Shown here: positions 55,609-64,000 of the stretch, in pieces
Position numbering within the stretch: position 1 is the stretch's first letter
Layout: the number at the start of each line of letters is the position of its first letter
NCBI GenBank assembly: GCA_963814905.1
Contig: CAWFEM010000001.1
Coordinates: 62,001-126,000, forward strand
DNA length: 64,000 bases
From: DASWJZ01 sp963814905
Lineage (GTDB): Bacteria; Pseudomonadota; Alphaproteobacteria; Rhizobiales; Afifellaceae
Direction of reading: 5' to 3'
Program-made: the position numbers and the translations under genes
Notes under the pieces: model-generated
The model's input: only the letters and a program-made list of their open reading frames with translations
Database searches by the model: none
Told to the model about the DNA's origin: nothing

Positions 55609-56703
55609 TCAGTGGGGACGGTCGAGCGCGATGGCGCCCCCTTCCGTCCAATTCAGCGGCACCGCGTTTCCGACCTTCACGGGGCTACGCAGAAACTCCT
55701 CCTCGTCGAGAAGCACGGTGAACTCGTCGATGCCCGGGCCGGTAACGACGAGCTTCACCGAGGGCCCGAGAAACTCCACGGTGGAGACGAGGCCGGTAAA
55801 GCCGAAGCCGGCGACCGCGCTTTCGCCGATCCCGATGCGGTCGGTGCGGATGGCGATGGCGATGGGCTCGTCGGGTGCCGGGCGCGCGCCGCCGTTGGCG
55901 GAGACCGCAAACGCCCCTCCCCCTGCCGCCGCGAAGCTGACCACGCCGTCCGACACCGAGGCGACGCGGCCGGAGATGACGTTGTGCGTGCCCATGAAGC
56001 GGGCGACGAAGGCGGTCGCCGGGTGCTCGAAGACTTCGCGCGGGCTCGCCGCCTGCTCGATCATCCCCTCGTTCATGACGACGATCAGGTCGGCGAGCGC
56101 CATCGCCTCCTCCTGGCTGTGCGTCACGTGCACGAAGGAGATGCCGAGATCGGTCTGCAGGCGCTTCAGCTCGGCGCGCATGCGGATCTTGAGGAACGGA
56201 TCGAGCGCGGAGAGCGGCTCGTCGAGAAGCAGCACTTCCGGGTCGGTGATCAGCGCGCGGGCGAGCGCCACGCGCTGCTGCTGGCCGCCGGAGAGTTGCG
56301 CGGGCCGGCGCGACGCATAGGCTTCCATCTGCATCAGGCGCAGCATCTGAAGCGCCTTTTCGCCTCGCTCCGCCTTTGCCATGCCCTTCATCTTGAGGCT
56401 GAAGGCGACGTTCTCGATGAGATCAAGGTGGGGAAAGAGCGCGTAGGATTGGAACATCATCGCCGTGCCGCGCTTTGCAGGCGGGAGGTCGGTGACGTTC
56501 ACGTCGCCGAGAAGGATATCGCCGACAGAAACGCTCTCGTGACCGGCGATCATCCTAAGCGTCGAGCTCTTGCCGCAGCCCGAAGGCCCGAGCAGGCAGC
56601 AATAGGTGCCCGCCGCAATTTTTAGCGATATGTCGTCGACCGCGACGGTGTTCCCGTAGCGCTTGGTCACGCCGGCAAGTTCGAGCGTGGCTGCGTGTCC
56701 CAT
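55609..56703 (-). CDS. Pot-like ABC transporter ATPase (PotA type)
   Basis: 364 residues from ATG 56703, preceded by AGGAGCGGGA; the frame is open to 56805 but the extra part has no ABC homology. Walker A GPSGCGKSS, Q-loop MMFQSYALFPHL, signature LSGGQQQRVALARAL, Walker B VLLLDEPLSALDP, then a TOBE-like C-terminal domain (IAIRTDRIGIGE). First gene of the operon, divergent from the GntR gene at 56970. Confidence 0.94.
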   Translation of the reverse strand: MGHAATLELAGVTKRYGNTVAVDDISLKIAAGTYCCLLGPSGCGKSSTLRMIAGHESVSVGDILLGDVNVTDLPPAKRGTAMMFQSYALFPHLDLIENVAFSLKMKGMAKAERGEKALQMLRLMQMEAYASRRPAQLSGGQQQRVALARALITDPEVLLLDEPLSALDPFLKIRMRAELKRLQTDLGISFVHVTHSQEEAMALADLIVVMNEGMIEQAASPREVFEHPATAFVARFMGTHNVISGRVASVSDGVVSFAAAGGGAFAVSANGGARPAPDEPIAIAIRTDRIGIGESAVAGFGFTGLVSTVEFLGPSVKLVVTGPGIDEFTVLLDEEEFLRSPVKVGNAVPLNWTEGGAIALDRPH

Positions 56704-56902
56704 GTCCCGCTCCTGGCCATTGGCTCTTGCGCCGTGGCTCCTGGCCTCCGTGATGCAAGTGGCAAGGGACATGCCAAGAAGGGAGCAAGAGAGAGGAGCC
56801 GGCAAAGCGTCGGGAAAGATGGGGAAACGGCAGCGAGCCGGGCGTGCGGACGCTACCGGGCGCGACGGCGGCTCGGCTCAGACTTTGAGCATCTGCACAC
56901 AA

Positions 56903-56926
56903 TGAGCGCTCAAATCGTATACAATT
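56903..56926. promoter_or_regulatory. Candidate GntR operator: two adjacent palindromes
   Basis: TGAGCGCTCA (56903-56912) is a perfect 10-bp palindrome, immediately followed by AATCGTATACAATT (56913-56926), a 14-bp palindrome with one mismatch. The second has the GTNNNAC-like core seen in operators of FCD-type GntR regulators. They lie 44 bases before the GntR start in the 266-base divergent region (56704-56969). Confidence 0.6.
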
Positions 56927-56969
56927 GCGTGGGACACGGGCGGCGATAAAAGGTCGGGCGGGGGACGGG

Positions 56970-57710
56970 ATGGTGGAAATTCCAGGAGATTCGGCGAGCC
57001 TGAAGTCAGCGCGCGGCGCGCGCCCGAAATCGGGCTCTTCGCTGCGCAGTCCAAAGGCAGCGCGCATTCACGAAGCGCTTCTGGCCGCCATTCTCGATCA
57101 CCGCCTGCCGCCGGGCGCGCGCCTGCCCGAAGACGAGCTTGGCGCGGTCTACGGCGTGAGCCGCACGATCGTCCGCTCCGCCTTGCAGGCGCTCGCGCAT
57201 GAGCGCGTGGTGACGATGGAGCCGAACCGCGGCGCGCATGTCGCGGAGCCGACGGCGGAGGAGGCGCGCCAGGTCTTCGAGGCGCGCTCCGTCATCGAGC
57301 CGCGGCTTGCGGCCATGGCCGCCAAGCTGGCGCGCCCGGAAGACTCAGCGCTTCTGAAGCGGCATATCCGCGACGAGAACAAGGCGCTTGCCGCCGGCGA
57401 CACCGGCCGGGCGATCGCGCTTTCCGGTGCGTTCCACCTGGCAATTGCGGAGATGGCGCAACAGCCGATCCTCGCCGGCTTCGTGCGCGAGCTCGTATCG
57501 CGCTCATCCCTCATCATCGCGCTTTACTGGCGCCGCCCGGATGCGATCTGCGAGCGCCACGCGCATGCCGCCCTCGCCGACGCAATCGGTGCCGGCGACG
57601 GCAAGCGCGCCGCCGACCTGATGGTCAGCCATCTCGTCGATCTTCTCTCCGGGCTCGACCTGCGCGCCCGCAAGCCGGCGCCGTCGAAGCTATCGGAGCT
57701 GTTGCGCTAG
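56970..57710 (+). CDS. GntR-family transcription regulator (FCD domain)
   Basis: 246 residues from ATG 56970; the frame extends to 56925, over the operator. After a basic tail, the winged helix reads RIHEALLAAILDHRLPPGARLPEDELGAVYGVSRTIVRSALQALAHERVV (given here only as its positions about 32-80, with core LPEDELGAVYGVSRTIVR). The FCD domain follows (FEARSVIEPRLAAMAAKL, SGAFHLAIAEMA with metal-binding His). Divergent from the Pot-like operon, which it most likely represses. Confidence 0.92.
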   Translation: MVEIPGDSASLKSARGARPKSGSSLRSPKAARIHEALLAAILDHRLPPGARLPEDELGAVYGVSRTIVRSALQALAHERVVTMEPNRGAHVAEPTAEEARQVFEARSVIEPRLAAMAAKLARPEDSALLKRHIRDENKALAAGDTGRAIALSGAFHLAIAEMAQQPILAGFVRELVSRSSLIIALYWRRPDAICERHAHAALADAIGAGDGKRAADLMVSHLVDLLSGLDLRARKPAPSKLSELLR

Positions 57711-57808
57711 AGCACGATCCCGAAAGTGGGCACCGGTTTTCGGGCCAGATCGTGCTCAGACAAACGGACAGAGCCTCCATCCGGAGTCATCAGAATGGAA
57801 AAGGCTCT
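57710..57808. repeat. Hyphomicrobiales-type palindromic repeat between convergent genes
   Basis: GAGCACGATC at 57710-57719 pairs with GATCGTGCTC at 57748-57757, and inside CCGAAA pairs with TTTTCGG; a second hairpin AGAGCC/GGCTCT spans 57770-57808. The sequence type (GATCCCGAAAGTGGGCACCGG core) is widespread in Rhizobium, Brucella and relatives. It lies between the GntR stop and the fdhD stop and may serve as a two-way terminator. Confidence 0.8.
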
Positions 57809-57820
57809 AACCCGGCTCTT

Positions 57821-58694
57821 TCAGCGCTGTGTCGCGCGTGCACCGCCCGCATCATTCATCGCGACCCGCTCAGGATGGGTGAAGACCTCGAAGCCATCGT
57901 CGCGCGCGACCGCGATCAGCGTGATCCCCGCCTCCTCCGCCATGCGAATGGCGAGTGCCGTCGGCGCGGACACCGCGACAAGGATCGGCGTGCCAAGCAC
58001 CGCTGCCTTCTGCACCATCTCCACCGACACCCGGCTCGTCAGCAGAAGCACGCCGTCGGCGGCGCTCTCGCCGGCGCGGACGAGCGCGCCGACAAGCTTG
58101 TCGAGCGCGTTGTGGCGGCCGACATCCTCGCGCGCCATGACAAGGCCCGTGCTTGGCCGCCACAGCCCCGCCGCGTGAACGGCGCGAAGTCTCGCGATTG
58201 AGCGGCTGCGCCGGGCTCAGCGATTTCAGCGCGACCGCGATCGTCGCCGCGTCGAGGTGGAGATCGCCGGAAACCTTCGCAGGGGGCCTGACCGCTTCCG
58301 CCAAGCTGTCGATGCCGCAGAGGCCGCAGCCGGTCGGTCCGGCGAGCATGCGCCGGCGCGTCGCAAGCATGTCGCCGCGCGGCTTCGTCAGCCACATGCG
58401 GACCTCCACGCCGTCCGCCTCGGGCAGGACTTCCAGCGAGCGGAGATCCGACGGCGCCGTGATGATCCGTTCCGTCAGGCTGAAGCCGACGGCGAAATCC
58501 TCCAGGTCGGACGGCGTCGCCATCATCACGGCCTGCGTCGCGCCGTCATAGGTGAGCGCGACCGCGGTCTCCTCCGGCGTCGCGCGCATGCCCGGCACGG
58601 GCCTTCCGGAGCGATAGGCGATGTTCTCGACGCGCTGGAGCGGGGCCGGCATTTCGGCGCCGGCTTCTTCGCCGCCGTCGTTGGCGGTCGTCAT
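57821..58694 (-). pseudogene. fdhD: FdhD, formate dehydrogenase sulfurtransferase, one-base frameshift (possible sequence error)
   Basis: The N-terminal part from ATG 58694 has the sulfur-carrying CxxC loop (GPTGCGLCGIDSL) and runs to PLNRET. The frame then changes; the other frame continues RAVHAAGLW and MAREDVGRHNALDKLVGAL to the end. Removing one base of the AA pair at 58187-58188 gives one chain of about 290 residues, the normal size. FdhD passes sulfur from IscS to the Mo cofactor of formate dehydrogenase and is needed for activity. Starts within the fdsD stop (58691-58694). Confidence 0.9.
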
Positions 58695-58975
58695 CCCGCG
58701 TCGCTCGCCATCTGGCCAAGCTCCTTCGGACCAGCGACGGCCTTTTCCGTCGGGCTTTCCACCTGCGCCTCGCGGCGGAGCGCCTCGAGCACCGCGGGCT
58801 GCAGCCCCTCTCCCCCCGACGCGGCATGGGCGGCGAGCTCGCGACGCATCCGGCCGGTCCAGAACGCGCGGATGTGTTCCTGCACCCCGGCGACCGCTTC
58901 CTCCTGCGAATAGGGCCGGAAGAAATCCGCGATCTGGTTCGCCATGCGCACCAGCTTGTCGATTTTCTCGGTCAC
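58691..58975 (-). CDS. fdsD: Formate dehydrogenase delta subunit (FdsD)
   Basis: 94 residues. IDKLVRMANQIADFFRPYSQEEAVAGVQEHI and FWTGRMRREL (key residues about 5-50) are typical of the small FdsD family, which is needed for assembly or activity of NAD-dependent soluble formate dehydrogenases. 13 bases after fdsA and overlapping fdhD. Confidence 0.92.
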   Translation of the reverse strand: MTEKIDKLVRMANQIADFFRPYSQEEAVAGVQEHIRAFWTGRMRRELAAHAASGGEGLQPAVLEALRREAQVESPTEKAVAGPKELGQMASDAG

Positions 58976-58988
58976 GGTTCAGCCCTGC

Positions 58989-61868
58989 TCACTCGGCGGC
59001 GTCGAGATGCGGCTCGATGCGGCGCATCGTCTTCGCCTCGTCGAGGAAATGCTCCTGCCACGCCGACGGCCCGTTGGTGCGCCGCACCTGCACAGCCGTC
59101 ACCTTGTATTCCGGACAGTTGGTCGCCCAGTCGGAGAACTCCGTCGTTACGACATTCGCGCCGGAAATCGGGTGATGGAAAGTCGTGTAGACGACGCCCG
59201 GCTGCATGCGCTCGCTAACATGGGCGCGGAGCGATATCTCGCCGGAGCGGCTGTGGATCGCGACAAGGTCGCCGCTCCGGATGCCACGGTTCTCCGCGTC
59301 GTGCGGGTGGATCTCAAGCACATCCTCGTCGTGCCAGGCGACGTTCGCGGTGCGCCGCGTCTGCGCCCCGACATTGTACTGCGAGAGGATGCGCCCGGTG
59401 GTCAGAACCAGCGGGAAGCGCGGACCCGTGCGCTCCTCCGTCGGCACGAACTCGGTCAGCATGAAGCGGCCCTTGCCGCGCACGAACTTTCCGACATGCA
59501 TGACCGGCGTGCCTTCCGGCGCGTTGTCGTTGCACGGCCACTGGATCGAGCCCAGCCGATCGATCTTCTCAAAGGAGACGCCGGCGAAGGTCGGCGTCAG
59601 CCGCGCGATCTCGTCCATGATCTCGGAGGGATGCGAATAGCTCATCGGATAGCCGAGCGCGTTGGAGAGCGCCTGCGTCGTCTCCCAATCGCCAAGGCCC
59701 GCGAGCGGCTTGATCGCTTTCCTGACCAGGCTGATGCGGCGCTCGGCGTTGGTGAAGGTGCCGTCCTTCTCCAGGAACGTCGCGCCGGGCAGGAAGACAT
59801 GCGCGAACTTTGCCGTCTCGTTCAGGAAGATGTCGTGCACGACGACGCATTCCATGGCTCTCAGGCCGGCGGTGACGTGCTGCGTATCGGGATCGGACTG
59901 CGCGATGTCCTCGCCCTGGATGTAGATGCCCTTGAAATTGCCGTCGACCGCCTCGTCGAGCATGTTCGGGATCCTGAGGCCCGGCTCGCTCGACAATCCA
60001 AGACCCCAGAGCGACTCGAAGGTCTGGCGCACGCCGTCGTCGGCGACGTGACGATAGCCGGGGAATTCGTGCGGGAAGGAGCCCATGTCGCAGGCGCCCT
60101 GCACGTTGTTCTGGCCGCGCAGCGGGTTCACGCCGACGCCGACCTTGCCGATATTGCCGGTTGCCATCGCGAGGTTCGCCATGCCCATGACCATGGTCGA
60201 GCCTTGGCTATGCTCGGTAACGCCGAGGCCGTAATAGATCGCGGCATTGCCGCCGGTGGCGTAGAGCCGCGCGGCCGCGCGCACGTCCGCCGCCGGCACG
60301 CCCGACACCGTCTCAAGCGCCTCCGGCGAGTTGCGCTCCTCGGCGATGAACTTCGCCCAGGCCTGGAAGTCTTCGAGCTCGCAGCGCTCGCGCACGTACG
60401 CCTCGTCGATCAGCCCCTCGGTGACGATGACATGCGCCATGGCGTTGATGACGGCGACGTTGGTTCCGGGCATGAGCTGCAGGTGATGATCGGCCTTCAC
60501 GTGCGGCGTCTCGACAAGGTCGATCTTACGCGGATCGATGACGATCAGCCGCGCGCCCTCGCGCAACCTCCGCTTCATGCGCGAAGCAAAGACCGGATGC
60601 GCGTCCGTCGGATTGGCGCCGATCACGACGATCACGTCGGCCTTTTCCACCGACACGAAGTCTTGCGTGCCGGCGGACGTGCCGAAGGTGGATTTCAGGC
60701 CATACCCGGTCGGCGAGTGGCATACCCGCGCGCAGGTATCGACATTGTTGTTGCCGAAGGCGGCGCGCACCAGCTTCTGGACGAGGTAGGTCTCCTCGTT
60801 GGTGCAGCGTGAGGAGGTGATGCCGCCGATCGAATCGCGGCCGTATTTCGCCTGGATGCGCTTGAACTCCGAGGCGGTGTGGGCGATCGCCTCCTCCCAG
60901 GTCACCTCGCGCCAGGGATCGGTGATCTTCTCGCGGATCATCGGCTTGGTGACGCGGTCCTTGTGGGTGGCGTACCCCCAGGCGAAGCGGCCCTTCACGC
61001 AGGAATGGCCCTCGTTCGCCTTGCCGTCCTTGTAGGGCATCATGCGCACGACTTGGTCGCCGCGCATCTCCGCCTTGAACGAGCAGCCGACGCCGCAATA
61101 GGCGCAGGTGGTGACCACCGAGTGCTCCGGCTGGCCGATCTCGATCAGAGACTTCTCGGAGAGCGTCGCGGTCGGGCAGGCCTGCACGCAGGCGCCGCAG
61201 GAGACGCAATCGGAGTCGAGGAAGGAATCGGCGATGCCGGCCGCGACCTTCGATCCGAAGCCGCGTCCCTCGATGGTGAGCGCGAAGGTGCCCTGCACCT
61301 CCTCGCAGGCGCGCACACAACGTGAGCAGACGATGCACTTCGACGGATCGAACGTGAAATAGGGGTTCGATTCATCCTTCGGATGCCAGCGGTCGTTGAC
61401 GATGCCTTCCTGCCTGGCGAAGACGTGGTTCTCGCCCGCGTAGCCGTAGCGCACGTCGCGCAGGCCGACCGCGCCGGCCATGTCCTGCAATTCGCAGTCG
61501 CCGTTCGCCGCGCAGGTCAGGCAGTCGAGCGGATGGTCGGAAATATAGAGCTCCATCACGCCGCGGCGGATGCGCGCGAGGCGCTCAGTCTGGGTGTGGA
61601 CCGACATGCCGGGCGCAACCGGCGTCGTGCAGGAGGCGGGCGTCCCGGCGCGGCCTTCGACCTCCACCAGGCAGAGCCGGCAAGAGCCGAAGGCATCGAG
61701 CATGTCGGTGGAGCAGAGTTTTGGGATTTGCGTTCCGGCCTCCATCGCCGCGCGCATGATGGAGGTGCCTTCCGGCACGGTGACGGTTGCACCGTCGATG
61801 GTGAGCGTGACCAGCGTCTCGGATTTCGAGCGCTTGGTGCCGTAGTCGATTTCCTGGACGAGCGTCAT
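58989..61868 (-). CDS. fdsA: NAD-dependent formate dehydrogenase alpha subunit (FdsA), molybdenum enzyme
   Basis: 959 residues from ATG 61868 (AGGAA 8 bases before); the open frame to 62135 lies in fdsB and is rejected. The N-terminal NuoG-like part has a [2Fe-2S] site (CSTDMLDAFGSCRLC) and His-Cys cluster region (DCLTCAANGDC); two ferredoxin [4Fe-4S] motifs (CIVCSRCVRAC, CVSCGACVQAC); then CAYCGVGC leads into the Mo-bisMGD domain. The Mo ligand is Cys in CARVCHSP, so no selenocysteine. It oxidises formate to CO2 in the cytoplasm. Intact and full length. Confidence 0.97.
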   Translation of the reverse strand: MTLVQEIDYGTKRSKSETLVTLTIDGATVTVPEGTSIMRAAMEAGTQIPKLCSTDMLDAFGSCRLCLVEVEGRAGTPASCTTPVAPGMSVHTQTERLARIRRGVMELYISDHPLDCLTCAANGDCELQDMAGAVGLRDVRYGYAGENHVFARQEGIVNDRWHPKDESNPYFTFDPSKCIVCSRCVRACEEVQGTFALTIEGRGFGSKVAAGIADSFLDSDCVSCGACVQACPTATLSEKSLIEIGQPEHSVVTTCAYCGVGCSFKAEMRGDQVVRMMPYKDGKANEGHSCVKGRFAWGYATHKDRVTKPMIREKITDPWREVTWEEAIAHTASEFKRIQAKYGRDSIGGITSSRCTNEETYLVQKLVRAAFGNNNVDTCARVCHSPTGYGLKSTFGTSAGTQDFVSVEKADVIVVIGANPTDAHPVFASRMKRRLREGARLIVIDPRKIDLVETPHVKADHHLQLMPGTNVAVINAMAHVIVTEGLIDEAYVRERCELEDFQAWAKFIAEERNSPEALETVSGVPAADVRAAARLYATGGNAAIYYGLGVTEHSQGSTMVMGMANLAMATGNIGKVGVGVNPLRGQNNVQGACDMGSFPHEFPGYRHVADDGVRQTFESLWGLGLSSEPGLRIPNMLDEAVDGNFKGIYIQGEDIAQSDPDTQHVTAGLRAMECVVVHDIFLNETAKFAHVFLPGATFLEKDGTFTNAERRISLVRKAIKPLAGLGDWETTQALSNALGYPMSYSHPSEIMDEIARLTPTFAGVSFEKIDRLGSIQWPCNDNAPEGTPVMHVGKFVRGKGRFMLTEFVPTEERTGPRFPLVLTTGRILSQYNVGAQTRRTANVAWHDEDVLEIHPHDAENRGIRSGDLVAIHSRSGEISLRAHVSERMQPGVVYTTFHHPISGANVVTTEFSDWATNCPEYKVTAVQVRRTNGPSAWQEHFLDEAKTMRRIEPHLDAAE

Positions 61869-61891
61869 GGCGCGTTTCCTGTTCCGATCGT

Positions 61892-63450
<1,559 letters not shown>

Positions 63451-63454
<4 letters not shown>

Positions 63455-63918
63455 TGGTTGACCTCCGCGACGATGGCGTCAGCGGCCTCCGCGTCGATGC
63501 GCCCGACGACGCGGCCATCGACCATGGCGGAAGGCGCGGTCGCGCAAAGACCGAGGCAATAGACCGCATCGAGCGTCACCCGCCCGTCCGGCGACGTCTC
63601 GCCGAAATCGACGCCGAGGCGCTTGCGGATGCGATCGGCGACGTCCCGTCCGCCTGCTGCCTGACAGGCTTCGGCGCGGCAGAGCTTCACCACGTGACGG
63701 CCGGCCGGTTCGCGCCGGAAATCGTGATAGAAGGTCACGACACCGTGCATCTCGGCGCGCGAGATATTGAGCGCCTCGGCGATGACAGGCAGCGCCTCGT
63801 CGGGGACGAAGCCGAGCGCCTCCTGGACCTTGTGCAGGATCGGCAGCGTCGCGCCTTCCACGCCCTTATGGGCGTCGACAATCTCGCGGATGAGCGCCTC
63901 GTGGCCGTCGCCCGACAT
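63451..63918 (-). CDS. fdsG: Formate dehydrogenase gamma subunit (FdsG), [2Fe-2S] NuoE-like
   Basis: 155 residues from ATG 63918; an in-frame codon at 63951 would add 11 residues. The [2Fe-2S] ligands lie in CRAEAC and CLGLC, the NuoE spacing. Helical N-terminal half (ATLPILHKVQEALGFVPDEAL) is typical. First gene of fdsG-B-A-D-fdhD. The 82 bases upstream to the window end are AT-richer and probably hold the promoter; TTGATT with a weak -10 can be read on the minus strand but is not convincing. Confidence 0.95.
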
Positions 63919-64000
63919 TTCGCGGTCCTTGATCAAAGATGCCGATGACAAAATACCAGGAATGCTGCGAAATCAATAATGCTGATCCGTCGCTTGATAG

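Noticed and set aside
58989..61868. Selenocysteine-containing formate dehydrogenase
   Set aside because: The Mo ligand position is Cys (CARVCHSP) and the frame has no internal TGA.

Overview
The window looks like chromosomal DNA of a high-GC alphaproteobacterium, most likely of the order Hyphomicrobiales (Rhizobiales). The evidence is the dense GC-rich coding, the many ABC importers, a form I aerobic CO dehydrogenase cluster with the gene order known from Oligotropha/Afipia, an NAD-dependent FdsGBA-type formate dehydrogenase, and dispersed palindromic repeats of kinds common in that order. No rRNA, tRNA, CRISPR array or transposase was seen.

Layout. 1-10093: a GMC oxidoreductase running off the left edge, an amidohydrolase, a ketopantoate-reductase-like protein, then a minus-strand sugar-type ABC operon (binding protein, ATPase, two permeases) that ends in an unusual regulator joining a winged helix to a full-length solute-binding-protein domain. 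10359-20549: an SDR, a ridA-phzF pair divergent from a FadR-type regulator, a second sugar-type importer whose binding protein is a near-perfect in-frame tandem duplication, a cyclase-family hydrolase and a frameshifted SDR. 20584-23881: a small secreted protein, an aldose 1-epimerase, the remnant of a D-threonine-aldolase-like gene with a large internal deletion, and a D-amino-acid dehydrogenase. 23906-32837: a minus-strand CO dehydrogenase cluster coxC-M-S-L-D-E-F; coxL has the form I active-site motif AYRCSFR but is broken by one extra base. 32931-38708: a polyamine-type (ydcSTUV-patD-like) importer with an aldehyde dehydrogenase. 38965-45449: an alpha/beta hydrolase without the usual nucleophile and a Liv-type branched-chain importer with a 3-hydroxyisobutyrate-dehydrogenase-like gene. 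45584-51599: a LacI regulator and a third sugar-type importer. 51616-57710: a Pot-like importer with a frameshifted hydantoin/Asp-Glu racemase, divergent from a GntR regulator. 57821-63918: formate dehydrogenase fdsG-fdsB-fdsA-fdsD-fdhD, with fdhD frameshifted.

The genes suggest a scavenging heterotroph that supplements growth with electrons from CO and formate. Six complete ABC import systems take up sugars or polyols, polyamines and amino acids, and most sit beside their own regulator and one or two catabolic enzymes. CO and formate oxidation both use molybdenum enzymes, and each cluster carries a maturation factor (XdhC/CoxF family and FdhD).

Three features stand out. First, four otherwise complete conserved genes each carry a single-base frameshift (near 19931, 28967, 51856 and 58187), which points to residual sequence error or recent decay. 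Second, three families of structured palindromic repeats, two copies each, sit almost only in gaps between genes of the same operon; the three gaps downstream of coxL hold one member of each family. Third, there are two odd proteins: the winged-helix/binding-protein regulator and the tandem binding protein.
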